The position numbers were made by a program, and so were the translations under genes. From the NCBI GenBank assembly GCA_963575745.1, contig CAUYUJ010014757.1, positions 1 to 25,000 on the forward strand: a stretch of 25,000 nt of DNA. Reading direction: 5' to 3'. Positions within the stretch are counted from its first letter, which is position 1. The number at the start of each line of letters is the position of its first letter. The stretch comes from Prorocentrum cordatum. Taxonomy: Eukaryota; Sar; Dinophyceae; Prorocentrales; Prorocentraceae. The notes under the pieces were generated by a model that did no database searches, was not told where the DNA came from, and saw only the letters and a program-made list of their open reading frames with translations. Of the stretch, positions 9,658 to 19,600 are shown piece after piece.

Positions 9658-11028
9658 CATACATACATACATACATACATACATACATACATTCCATACA
9701 TACATACATACGTACGTACATACACACATTGCATACATGCATACATACACGCATACATACATACATTACATACACACACATACATACATGCATGCATACA
9801 TACATACATGCATGCATGCATGCATGCATGCATACATACATACATACATACATGCATGCATGCATGCACACATGCATACATACATACATACATACATGCA
9901 TGCATGCATGCATACATACATGCGTGCATGCATGCATACATACATACATGCATGCATACATACAAACATACATGCATGCATGCATGCGTACATACATACA
10001 TACGTACATACAAAATTGCATACATACATACATACATACATACACTACATACATACAGGCATACATTACATACATACATACATACATGCATACATACATA
10101 CATACATACGTACATACATACATACAGAAATACACACATGCATACATGCATGCATGCATACATACATACATGCATGCATACATACAAACATACATGCATG
10201 CATGCATGCGTGCATACATACATACATGCATCCATACATACATACATGCATGCATGCATACATGCATGCAGACATGCATGCATGCATGCATGCATACATA
10301 CATGCAGCCATACATACATACATACATACATGCATGCATACATACATACAGTACATACATACATACGTACGTACGTACGTACGTACGCACATACATACAT
10401 ACATACAGACATACACACACATACATACATGAATACATGCATGCATGCATGCATGCAGACATACATACATGCATACATACATGCATACATGCATGCATAC
10501 ATACATACATAGTCATGCATACATACATGCATGCATATATACATACATACATACATACATACATACATACAGACAGACAGACAGGCATGCATGCATGCAT
10601 GCATACATACATACGTACGTGCATGCATACATACATACGTGCATGCATGCATGCATGCATGCATACATACATACATGCACACATGCATGCATGCATGCAT
10701 ACATACGCACATGCATAACTACATACATACATACATACAGACATACATACATACATGCATGCCTGCTTGCATACATACATACATACATACATACATACAT
10801 ACATGCGTGCATGCATGCATGCATATATACATACATACATACATACATAGATATATTACATGCATACATACAGTCATACATACGTACATACATACATACA
10901 TACACACACATACATGCATACATACATACATGCATGCATACATACATACATACATACATGCATGCATACATATATATATACATACATACATACATACGTA
11001 CATACATACATACATGATATCTACATAC
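9253..11028 (+). repeat. Tetranucleotide satellite, CATA/CATG/CGTA
   Basis: About 1.78 kb of four-base units, mainly CATA with blocks of CATG and a few of CGTA. Almost every unit keeps strict purine-pyrimidine alternation, and the CATG and CGTA blocks are also self-complementary. Interruptions such as CATAAAGC, ATTACA, AAAATTGC and CAGACAGACAGA are few. Several overlapping frames of 300-440 codons made of Met-His-Thr-Tyr-Ile-Cys arise from the period and are not genes. Confidence 0.97.
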
Positions 11029-11097
11029 AGGGTGTAAACAAATACGCGTATATACATAGATGTATATACACATATGTATATTTTATTTATATATATA

Positions 11098-11137
11098 CTA
11101 GAACCACGCGCGCGCTTCGCGCGCGCTTAGGTTCTAG
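11098..11137 (-). other. 40-nt palindrome; candidate Helitron 3' terminus
   Basis: CTAGAACC (11098-11105) pairs with GGTTCTAG (11130-11137). Inside are two perfect 8-nt GCGCGCGC arms (11108-11115 and 11119-11126) with a 3-nt loop. On the minus strand this reads as GC hairpin, six bases GTGGTT, CTAG, then T and an AT-rich flank. Helitrons typically end with a short hairpin a few bases before CTRR and insert 5' of a T. The match in form, strand and AT-rich target supports the call. No second copy was available to test the boundary. Confidence 0.5.
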
Positions 11138-11279
11138 CGCGGACTTCTCCGATAACGAATGCGAACTCGCACATAAGAGGAGCAGGCGGATGGGTCGGAG
11201 CATCATGGACATCAAGAGCACGGGTATCCTGGCCTTGCTCGCTCTCCTTCGCCGCTCTCCCCGTGATCCTGCTCCCGCA

Positions 11280-11890
11280 TCATCGCAAACATTATCAACA
11301 TCACTCTGAATAGCATCACCATCATCAACATCGTTGACGTCGTTGACTTCGTTACGATCACGATAATCTTTGACGCGGTCGCTGTCTTCGTCATCGTCAT
11401 CGTCATCATCATCGTGCATCGCCGTCACCATCGGTGAGCGAATCGTCATCACCGTCGTCATCAACATTATCATCCGAACCCTAACTTCATCAGATTTGTC
11501 ATCATCACCATCATCACCATCACCGCCACGATCTCTGTCAGCATCGTCATCATCATCATCATGTTCATCATCATCATCATCAACATTAACATCATCATCG
11601 TCGTCGCCATCGCGCACGTTGTCATCGTCAGAATCGTGCCTCATCAAAAACATCATGCACTCCCCCATCATCCAAATCATCATCAACACCACCGTCATCA
11701 ACATTCCCATCACCATCACAACCACCACCATCACCATGGCCAGCACCATGACCATCACCAGGACCATCACCATGACTACGGCCATCATCATCATGATCAC
11801 CATCATCATCATCATCATCATTAGCATGAGCATGGTCATGGCCATCGCCATCGTCATCATCATCATCGTCTTCGTCATAATCATCATGAA
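11280..11890 (+). repeat. Degenerate ATC/CATCAC triplet region
   Basis: ATC-rich triplets with frequent ACC, GTC, ATG and GCC variants. Both strands are open over long runs (poly-Met/Val or poly-Asp), which I read as repeat artefact. It lies inside the putative Helitron, downstream of the RPA-like gene. Confidence 0.8.
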
Positions 11891-12164
11891 TTTCACGTTT
11901 ATCACCGCCGCGGTAGGCCGTGCACGTCGTCACCGTTATCGCAAATTTTTTGAGCCCTCTTGTGCTCTCGTGATCCCCGGGGGCGTCTTGTTCCTGTAGG
12001 GGTCTTCCCGGGAATCGTCGTGGGCCCGAGGGCTCGAGATGCTAACCCCACCAGCCCTTTAGGGCGTGAGTGGTCTAAGGAGCTCGTTCTGCTAAACCTC
12101 CTTATTCCACTTCGGGGAGGGGGTTCCCCTTATCCCCTCTCCCTGGGCCTGGAGGGAGGGTTCC

Positions 12165-12350
12165 GCGACCCCTTTCCTCCTCTTCCTTTTGCTCTTCCCT
12201 CTCCTCTTCCTCATCCTTCACTTGCTGTTCCTCCTCCTCCTCCTCCTCCGCCTCCTCCTCTTCTTCGTTACCGTCCTCGTCCCCCCCCTCGGCCTCCTCT
12301 TCCCCCCCTCGCCTCCTCCTCCTCCTCCTCCTCCTTCTTCTCCTCGCCCC
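12165..12350 (+). repeat. (CTC)n-rich polypyrimidine tract
   Basis: CTC/TCC triplets with CTT and CCC interruptions, almost all pyrimidine on the plus strand. The flanking 11891-12164 is non-repetitive and without a recognisable gene. Confidence 0.9.
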
Positions 12351-12416
12351 TCCACGCAGGCCCCCGACAAGTTTTCCGCAAGCGCATATCGCGGCTGTTG
12401 TTCCGCCCCGTATTGG

Positions 12417-12530
12417 GCGCCTGACGCCGCGCCTCGTATAAGCGCCTGACGCCGCGCCGGGGAGGGGGCGCGCGCCTACGAGGCGCGCGCCGAGGGATTC
12501 CGGCGCGCCTGGTATAGGCGCGAGCCGAAG
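12417..12530. repeat. Cluster of GC hairpins and short direct repeats
   Basis: GCGCCTGACGCCGCGCC occurs twice in tandem (from 12418 and from 12442). A perfect hairpin follows (GGCGCGCGCCT at 12467-12477, loop ACG, AGGCGCGCGCC at 12481-12491). Next comes GCGCGCCT-GGTAT-AGGCGCG (near 12503-12522), with GGATTCCG before and after it. The function is unknown; the cluster sits in the 3' part of the element. Confidence 0.7.
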
Positions 12531-12540
12531 GATTCCGATC

Positions 12541-13079
12541 TACTGGGCACCTAGTCGGACGCAGCGCCAGTGTCTCTTCTTAAAAAGGAGAGGGGGCTTA
12601 TTTGTGTCATGTTCGGTTGTTCATATGTCACCATCGGCTTCTGCAGAGGGGGGGCGCGGCTACCACACTCCGAACGAGAGGAAATGTAGACAGACATCCG
12701 CCATAGCAGCACTGTGGCCTTGGCGGGCGCCATGCTGGGCGCGGGCGCGGGGAAGCTCGCGCATCACACATTACGCGCGTCTCCAGCGGGGCGCATAAAT
12801 CAATTTCACCACCTGGGAGCATCTGGGCAGGGACAGAAGTGGACGGTCTGGACACGAATAGTACAGATTGGGAAGGGCTGATCTCAAAGTGAAGCATCTG
12901 AATAAGGCCGTTTGGGGAAAGCTGATCTGAAATCGCGGGATCGACCGCTCAGGACTGACGCCCGCGATCCGATGTAGGCGATCTGAGGGCAAGCGCGGCC
13001 TGGCCTGATGGCGTGCCGACGGCGGGGGGAGCAGGGGGAGAGAGCGGGCGCCGCTAGCGATCAGTGGGGACAGGGGTTG
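12541..13079. other. No recognisable gene
   Basis: Ordinary-looking GC-rich sequence between the hairpin cluster and the 232-bp repeat. Short minus-strand frames (12733-12551, 12897-12628) carry no motif I recognise. Confidence 0.4.
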
Positions 13080-13101
13080 TTCAGTAAAGTGCGCGCAGAC
13101 T

Positions 13102-13125
13102 GTTCCGGGGAGGCGCGGCCGGAAC
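13102..13125. promoter_or_regulatory. 24-bp palindrome GTTCCGG-N10-CCGGAAC, site 1
   Basis: Arms at 13102-13108 and 13119-13125, with a 10-nt centre GGAGGCGCGG. One of four with identical arms and identical spacing. Confidence 0.7.
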
Positions 13126-13333
13126 GTTTTGGCGTTTCGGAGCCCGGCGACCGTGATTCAGACCTCAGAGGGGGGGGCCCCTGGGATGGGCGGGGGGGTC
13201 GCGCCAGACGGGGTGCGTCCTGTCCGCGGAACAACCGAGAGTGTCTAGACAACGGGGTCTTCGGGGGACCTAGTAGATGCATTCGGGAATGGGGCGGCAT
13301 TCATCCAAGCGTTCCGAAAGGTGTGCGCAGCAT

Positions 13334-13357
13334 GTTCCGGGGAGGGCTTCCCGGAAC
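13334..13357. promoter_or_regulatory. 24-bp palindrome GTTCCGG-N10-CCGGAAC, site 2
   Basis: Arms at 13334-13340 and 13351-13357, centre GGAGGGCTTC. The site ends about 219 nt past the stop codon of the RPA-like gene on the minus strand. Confidence 0.7.
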
Positions 13358-13575
13358 GTTCGGCGCCAGAACGGGTGTGCCCTGTGTGCGGACGGACCGA
13401 GATTTCCTAAACACCGAGTCTTCAGGAGTCTTATTAGATGCATTCTGGAATGGGGGTGGCGTCCACCACAGCGCTCGAAAAGCTGGCCGGCGGGGGGCAG
13501 CATGCCTTCACATGGCGGGCTGCGGGCCGATGGGGATTGCGCTGGCGCTGCTCCACAGGTTGGTAGCGCTCAGAT

Positions 13576-15476
13576 TCACATGCCGCGCCAGCCGATGATC
13601 CCGGTGCCCCACCACGCGTTCAGGGTCCGGGGCGTGGGGGCCACGCTGCCGTCCCGGAGCTTCTGGCAGGACACCTCCACGCGCTGGAAGGTCACGACCC
13701 CCGTCGGGAGGGGGCGGAGCGCAAGCGCAGCCCACACTGTCATGTTGATCCGCCCGCTGCCGTTCGGCTCCTGGAGCGTGATGCCGCGCCGGGATTCGTT
13801 CACCTTCATGACGGTGGTGTGGTCCACGATGATTCCGGACAAGTTCAGGATGAGCGTTCCCTGGAAGGATGCCGGGATCGCGTTGAAGGGCGTGGATGCT
13901 GCCGCCCAATCTGTGCGAAGAGGGCGCGGCGGGTCAATGGTGGCAACCGCCACCGCACAGATGGGGCCTTTCGTGCCGGAATCGTCCCAGGCCCAGCTGT
14001 GCAAGAGCTGGGCCTGGGCGATCTGGACATCTTCAAGCCACTCAGTGATGGGCGTCGGCGAGATTGGAGCACGGGTGGCAATCCTCGAAGACGCTGGCAT
14101 GTGAAGGGTCAGCGCCGGGGCCTGCTCGAAGATGTTCTTGGCCACCGGCGCGGAGCTCCACACTGTCACGCCGACCTGGGGAGGGGGCGCGCGGGGGGGG
14201 GTGTCACGCGGGAGCGCGACGGGGCCTAGCAGAGCAGTCAGGGATCGGATGGCCGGCTCTCTTGAGCGGGCAGAGGGGAGGGGTGGCAGAAGAGGTGATG
14301 CCCGGAGACGCGCGTGCCGCTGAGATGGGGGAGGTAAAGATTTCCCGCGGGGAAGACCTGCCCGTTGCCGGTGCCCCAGACGCGGCCCTTGGGGCCGTTC
14401 TGGGCCTTCTCCGCGTCCGAATGGATCTGCGATCTCTCCGTGACCCACATGTTGAACGTCACCCACTGGCCCGGGAGATTCCCCTCGAGGTCCGCGAGCT
14501 CGACCTCCGCCGCCATCGCGATGGGCGGGGGCGGAATCGGCCGCCCCGCCGGGCGCGGCGCCCGCGGCGGCGGGGCCGCGCCGATAGGCGCCCCGATGGG
14601 CAGGCGACCCGGGTCAGCGCGCAGCGCTGGCGGCATGACGCGCGGGGCGCGGCCTCCTTCGGGCGCGCCGGCGGCGGCGGCAGGGGGCGCGCCGCCCGTG
14701 GGCAAGGCGGCGACCGCCAGCTCCAACATCGCGCGGGCACCGGGAGCGACAGCGCCGTGGCCGGCAGTGGAAGCGCCAGCGCCGGGGTGCACAGCCGGGT
14801 CGACACCCGAAGCCGACGTCGGTGGCGCGCCGCCCTCTGTAGGGCGACGCGCGGGGCCTCCGCGGGGCGCAACTGCGATGCGGCTCCTCTGCTCTGCGGC
14901 TCTCTGCACGAGTTCATCGGCCTCCGCGTTCAGGCCGGCGGCGCGGAGCTGCGACGCGGAGTCCTCCAAGGCGGCGGCCTTCTGCTCCGCGGCGGCGGTC
15001 GATGCCTGGAGCGTCGCGGCCGCGGCGCGGTGCTCGGCAGCCTGCTGCGCGAGCTTGTCCGCCGCCTCGTTCAAGCCCGCGGCGCGCAACTGCGCCTCGG
15101 CGCCCTCCAGGGCGATGGCCTTCTCCTCGGCCGGGCGGCTCTCCGAAGTCGGCTCGACACTCTCCGCTGTCGCGGCGGCAGGCGAACCGGGCGACGGGGC
15201 GTCGTCGGTGGCCCCCGGGAGCGCGGCGGGAAGCGAGCCGCCAGACGGGAGGCCGCCCGGGCGGCGCGGGGATCTCGACCGGCCCCAATCGGGGTCTTCG
15301 GAATCGTCGCTGGAATCGGAGAGGTTGACGGCCGCGAGGCTCGCGAGGTCCATGGCTGAGAGGTCCATGGTGACCAGTGATTGGACGCGGCGGCGTGCTT
15401 CGCGCCGGCCTCGGGCGCGCTGTGGAGAGTAGCTCAGCGTGGCGCTAGTAGTACTGTTCGAGCCATGAGAAAGCAA
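13576..15476 (-). CDS. RPA-like single-stranded DNA-binding protein, two exons
   Basis: Exon 1 is 15476-14358 and exon 2 is 14175-13576; both meet in phase 0 and give about 572 residues. A start at residue 37 (15368) is also possible. Order: acidic and Arg/Ser-rich N-terminus; a helical pair of similar segments (about 118-150 and 165-197, both with QLRAAGLN) suggesting coiled coil; a Pro/Ala-rich linker (200-320); a first OB-like strand set (about 330-400, GQWVTFNMWV ... VWGTGNGQ then VGVTVWSSAPVAK across the splice); and a second (about 480-545, LNLSGIIVD ... RGITLQE ... INMTVWA ... GVVTFQRVEVS). The strand pattern and the V-T-V-W signature resemble RPA70 OB folds, which bind ssDNA. There is no C-terminal zinc finger. 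It lies downstream of RepHel on the same strand; RPA-like genes are known passengers of plant-type Helitrons. The RPA assignment rests on pattern only. Confidence 0.6.
14176..14357 (-). other. Predicted 182-nt GT-AG intron in the RPA-like gene
   Basis: Donor CAG|GTCTTC and acceptor CCCCCTCCCCAG|GTCGGC, the latter with a clear polypyrimidine tract. Splicing joins GTGNGQ to VGVTVW in frame, completing one OB-like strand pattern. Without splicing, exon 1 runs to a stop at 14238 with Pro/His-rich filler. Confidence 0.75.
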
Positions 15477-15599
15477 TGATGATGAGTAACTATGATGATG
15501 GTGACGAACATGGTTGGGATGACGGCGACGACGCTGGCGGCGTAAATGACGTCGGTACTGTTGGCACGAAGGTGTCGCTCTTAATGGGAACGTCGGCGA

Positions 15600-16095
15600 G
15601 GGGTGTAGGGCTGTAGCGGTGTAGGGCTGTAAAGCTATAGGGCCATGGGGCTATGTGGCTGTAGGGCTATGTATGGCCATAAAGATGTAAGGCTATAGGG
15701 CCCTAGGGCTCCATGGGGTTCAGGGGTATTGGGATCTGGGGCCGTGGGGCCACAGGGGTATAGGGCTATAGGGCTACTGGGCTATAGGGCTGTAGGAATA
15801 TCGGTCTACAAGGCTTCAGGGCTGTAGGGTTGTAGGGCTATAGGTGTACACGGCTGTAGGGCTCTATTGCTATGGCGATATAAGGCTGTAGGTCTATAGG
15901 GCAGCACGGCTGTAAGGCTATAGGGTTGTGGGATATAGGGCCATAGGGCTATAGGGCTATCGGGCTATAGGGCTGTAGGTATGTAGGGCCATTGGGCTAT
16001 ATGGCAATAGGGCTATAAGATTACAGGGATGTAGGGCTGTAGGGTTGCAGGGCTATCGGGCTATAGAGCTATATATGGCTATAGGGCTATAGGGT
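15600..16095 (+). repeat. 8-bp TAGGGCTA/TGTAGGGC minisatellite, degenerate
   Basis: About 500 bp of TAGGGCTA and TAGGGCTG units with many base changes and small indels. It lies between the two Helitron genes, upstream of the RPA-like gene on its strand. It resembles telomere repeats only superficially: the C in GGGC and the period of 8 do not match TTTAGGG or TTAGGG. Confidence 0.9.
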
Positions 16096-16671
16096 CGTAG
16101 AAATATAGCGCGCCCCGGGGCGGGCCCTCTGAACACCCGGGCACCAGGTCACTCGGCACCTCATCCGGCCACCGAAATCGGCGACATACCTCAGCTCACC
16201 ACGTGAATTCGCTAGGACCCCATACAGAGGCAGGATCTGATGGGGACGTTTCGAAAATCCTCCTCCTCTTCCTCCTGTCCTCTCACCCCAGTTTGTCTTG
16301 ATTCTCACCCCTATCCCCCCCGCGTGCTGTTCGTCCCACCCTCAATCCGTCTCCCATCCTCATCTGGATCTAGCCTCCGCAGGCCTTCCCATTGCGCAGA
16401 ACCTCCTTCTCCTCATGCTCCTCGCCCTGCCCTAGCCTCAGCGTGTTCCGGAAGGGCCTTCCCGACATCTCCCTACTGTGCCTCTTCCGGGCTGAAGGGG
16501 GGTGCGCGAGAGGGCACATCTTGTTGGACACGCATCGACGTGCAGCGAACGCGCAGTAAGTCACACCGAGGGGCGATAAGTGAAACTGCTGGAAGTCGCA
16601 CATTAGCACGGGCTTGCTGTAGCACGGGCATGCTTGTGGCCCTGGCCCTGTGTCCGGGGATGACAACCTAG
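16096..16671. other. Intergenic, no gene; one decayed palindrome
   Basis: Sequence 3' of the RepHel stop codon on the minus strand, pyrimidine-rich on the plus strand at about 16258-16440. A decayed copy of the 24-bp palindrome starts at 16445 (GTTCCGG, 10-nt centre AAGGGCCTTC, then CCGAC). It ends about 205 nt past the RepHel stop. Confidence 0.5.
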
Positions 16672-19600
16672 CTACTGGTCCATGCGGTGAGCTACCAGGA
16701 AGCAGTGCCAAGGACAGAAATCCTGAGCTGAGGAACGTGTGGAATGCTCGAAAGCGCAAGTGGTGAGAAGGTCTTCTACTTGGGTGCTGGATATGACGTG
16801 AGGCGTGGTGTACAAAGAATCGCAAAGCAATGCAGTCGACTCAGGTTGCAAGTTCGCAGGGACGAACGATCCGTTCAGCACGCTTATCCAATGCCCGCCT
16901 GAGGATGGTATACGTAGAAGGTACGCTCCCGGCCGGTATGTGGACTCGGGCGTGTCGTAGTTCGCGAATGCATTACCCAGCCTATCTTGGATTTCTTGGG
17001 GCGTCATCGGGAAAAAGGCTGCCCCAGCTGCAGTGAAGTTACTCGTTATCACAGCCACATCGTAATTGCTACCACCCGGCTCGATAAGGTGTTCACGGGC
17101 GTCGCCTATGGCGTACTGCATGGCAATCTCCTCAAAGGTGGTGCGGGAAACAATGTGTGGTGGGCGGTTCTGTATTGTATGTATGGGGACCATGCAATGG
17201 TTGAAAGCGTGGAGGCCACAAGTTGCTCCATGTTGCGTACCCGCAGAGGTGGTGGCCACGCTGGCTGGGGAATTGAACCATGACGGAGTTTGGAGGAGCG
17301 GTGGTAAATCTGTCGGGAACGGCATGGATGGGTGTTGTACACCCTTCCACTGCGTCTGCGGACGAGGTGGCACGCACGGGGTTTTCTTTTGTGTGCGGGG
17401 CCTCTGCAGAGGGCCAGCTATGCTTGGTGCTGCGGATGACTGATGAAGGTCGCCACATGTTAGCGCTTCTCGGACCGATGGAATCACCGACGGCGAGGCT
17501 TCGCTTGTTTTTCTACGCTTCCTCGGGCGCCGCGGTCTTCTGTCTGGACCGGGGAGGCTACAAGGGGACGTGCTGTAATCGTGAGACGCGCCTTCGTCGA
17601 AAGTTTCTTCGGGAACGATGCTGTCAGTTACGGACGCCGAATGCAAACGGAGCAGGTCGGCAGGGCTTTCTTGCAGTGCGTCGAGTGAAAGATGGATCTC
17701 CAGCGGGGTGTCAGCGGCCACTGTTAGGTTCGACGATGTGGGCGCGGCGGGTGGCGGCGTACATGTTGGACCACAGGTTAGAGGGGCCGTGGGTTCGCAT
17801 GCTGAATGACCTGGGCGGTGTGCGGGGCGCGCTGCTTGAAGCAAAGACGCATCGACGATGTTGGACGTGAATGCTCTCGCCTTCCCGGCGCTGCTCGGCG
17901 GCGCGCGTCCTTGCTCTCTCAGGTGGGTCTCTTCTACGAGGACCGTCGTGTTCTCGAAGCTGGCGCCTCTGGACAACGCTACATACAGTTGACCATGTGC
18001 GAAGACCGGCCCGGGAAGGTACACGCCTAAACGACCTTGAAGGGACTGGCCCTGGGACTTGTTGATCGCAATGGCCCAAGCGTGCTTCACAGGGTATTGG
18101 TGGCGCCGCAGCACGAAAGGGAGCTCGCAGTCCCCGCAGGAATCGCAGCAGATCCGGGGTAAGAGCTCGACGTTGCCAGCGAAAGGCCCAGTGACGACGC
18201 GGACGACGAGGAAGTACGCGTGCATGCGCTCTACGACCAGGCGCGTGCCGTTGCAGAGACCACGGTGCGGAGCGAAGTTGCGCAGCAGAATGACCAGCGA
18301 GCCCCGTCGCAGGCGGAGCTCGCGGGGCGGGAGACCAGCAGTTTGCAGGGTGTTGAGAAACTCTGTGGTGTACGTATCTCCGTGGTCCACCTCAGCGCAG
18401 GCGACGTCGTGGCTCCTGGAGACAATCTCGGTGTCCGCTGGCAGCTTGTCTACCATCAGTGCGTTGAGGCTGTCCGCGGCCTCGTTAGTCGGCGTGGCGA
18501 CCGCGCGCGATGCGTAGTACTGGTACCACTGCGCAGGGTCAATATGCTCGAAGCCTTCGCACACCCAGTCCAGAAGATCCCGTGGCGCCCACGTGTGAGG
18601 GGCAAGGACGGCATCTGGAAGCTCTACGACGCATGACTCGTACTCGCGGTCGACGCCGACAAATGGTGGGCCCTCGCAAGTGCCGTCGCCGACGCGGAGG
18701 CAGAATTCGGCGAATTCGGAATCGAAGTTTGCCCGCATGTTCCGCTGAAGTCGGAACTGCTGCACGTGCGGGGAATCCCACCACGGCATGGCGACCAGCG
18801 TGTGGCTACGAACGGCGTCGCGATCCAGGTAGCGAAGTACCGGAAGGATTTGCCGGAAGTCGCCGCCCAGAACCACCGTCTTTCCCCCGAAGGGCCGGCT
18901 GTCTCCCAGGATCTCTTGGAGGCACTTGTCCACGGCCTCGTACATGGCGCGGGAGGCCGTGGGCGCTTCGTCCCAGACTATTACCGCAGCTTCTCGTATG
19001 AGTCTGGCGGCGGCGGACTGCGCTTTGATATTTGCTTTGCAGCCCTCTAAGGGAACGGGCACAGGGAGGCGAAAGCGAGAGTGCGCGGTGCGCCCGCCGG
19101 GGAGCAGCAGAGCCGCAATGCCAGACATGGCGACTGCCAACGCGATTCGGCCGGTCATGCGGACGTAATGGAGGATTTTGCGATACACGTGGGTTTTCCC
19201 GGTTCCAGCAGGGCCGTCAATGTAGACTACGTTTGCAGTTTCTGGCGACGCAGTGCCATCTACTTTTGCTTGCACGAAATCGAATATGGGCTGCTGGTCG
19301 CCATTCAGACTCAATTTGTCGAACTGGTCTTTCTCTTTGCACATTTCTGCGGGACTGCGCAATTCCCGGCTGTACTCTTGGGCCGCGCGCTCCTCTGGCA
19401 GGAGGGTCGCCGTGGGTGACGGGGGCGGCATGGCGAAGGCCTGCATCGTGCAGCCGTACACTACCAAATGCTCGTCGACAGCGCGGTACACGACGGACGG
19501 GTCTACAGCGCAGTGATGTTCTGATAATAACTGTAGAAACGTCGTCCAGAAATCGGACTTGTTGTTGACGTCCATCCACACGAGGAACTGGGCGAACATC

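Larger units (their letters stand above)
13080..13500. repeat. Diverged 232-bp tandem repeat with palindromes
   Basis: Two adjacent units align. Shared marks are AAAG(T/GT)G(C/T)GCGCAG before the palindrome, GTTCCGGGGAGG, CGCCAGA-CGGGTG, GGAC/GGAACAACCGAGA and TTAGATGCATTC-GGAATGGGG. Key starts (13102 and 13334) are 232 bp apart. Short minus-strand frames with the matching HSRMHL residues reflect the DNA repeat. The pair lies just past the stop codon of the RPA-like gene. Confidence 0.75.

Noticed and set aside
9262-10840. Overlapping 300-440-codon frames of His, Tyr, Ile, Met, Cys and Val
   Set aside because: They are pure translations of the CATA/CATG tetranucleotide array, open on both strands, with no non-repeat portion.
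11087-11905. 272-codon minus-strand frame with Asp-rich and Met-rich runs
   Set aside because: It is a low-complexity translation of degenerate ATC triplets; the C-terminal part has no recognised motif and crosses the palindrome at 11098.
13061-13503. Two short minus-strand frames sharing HSRMHL residues, as a possible small gene family
   Set aside because: The shared residues come from the 232-bp DNA repeat; no further conservation is visible.
14064-15432. Plus-strand frames of 355-431 codons opposite the RPA-like gene
   Set aside because: They are shadows of a GC-rich coding region on the minus strand; composition is Ala/Arg/Gly filler without motifs.
15600-16095. Telomere or interstitial telomeric repeat
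   Set aside because: The unit is GGGCTATA/GGGCTGTA with period 8; it is not TTAGGG or TTTAGGG and is highly degenerate.
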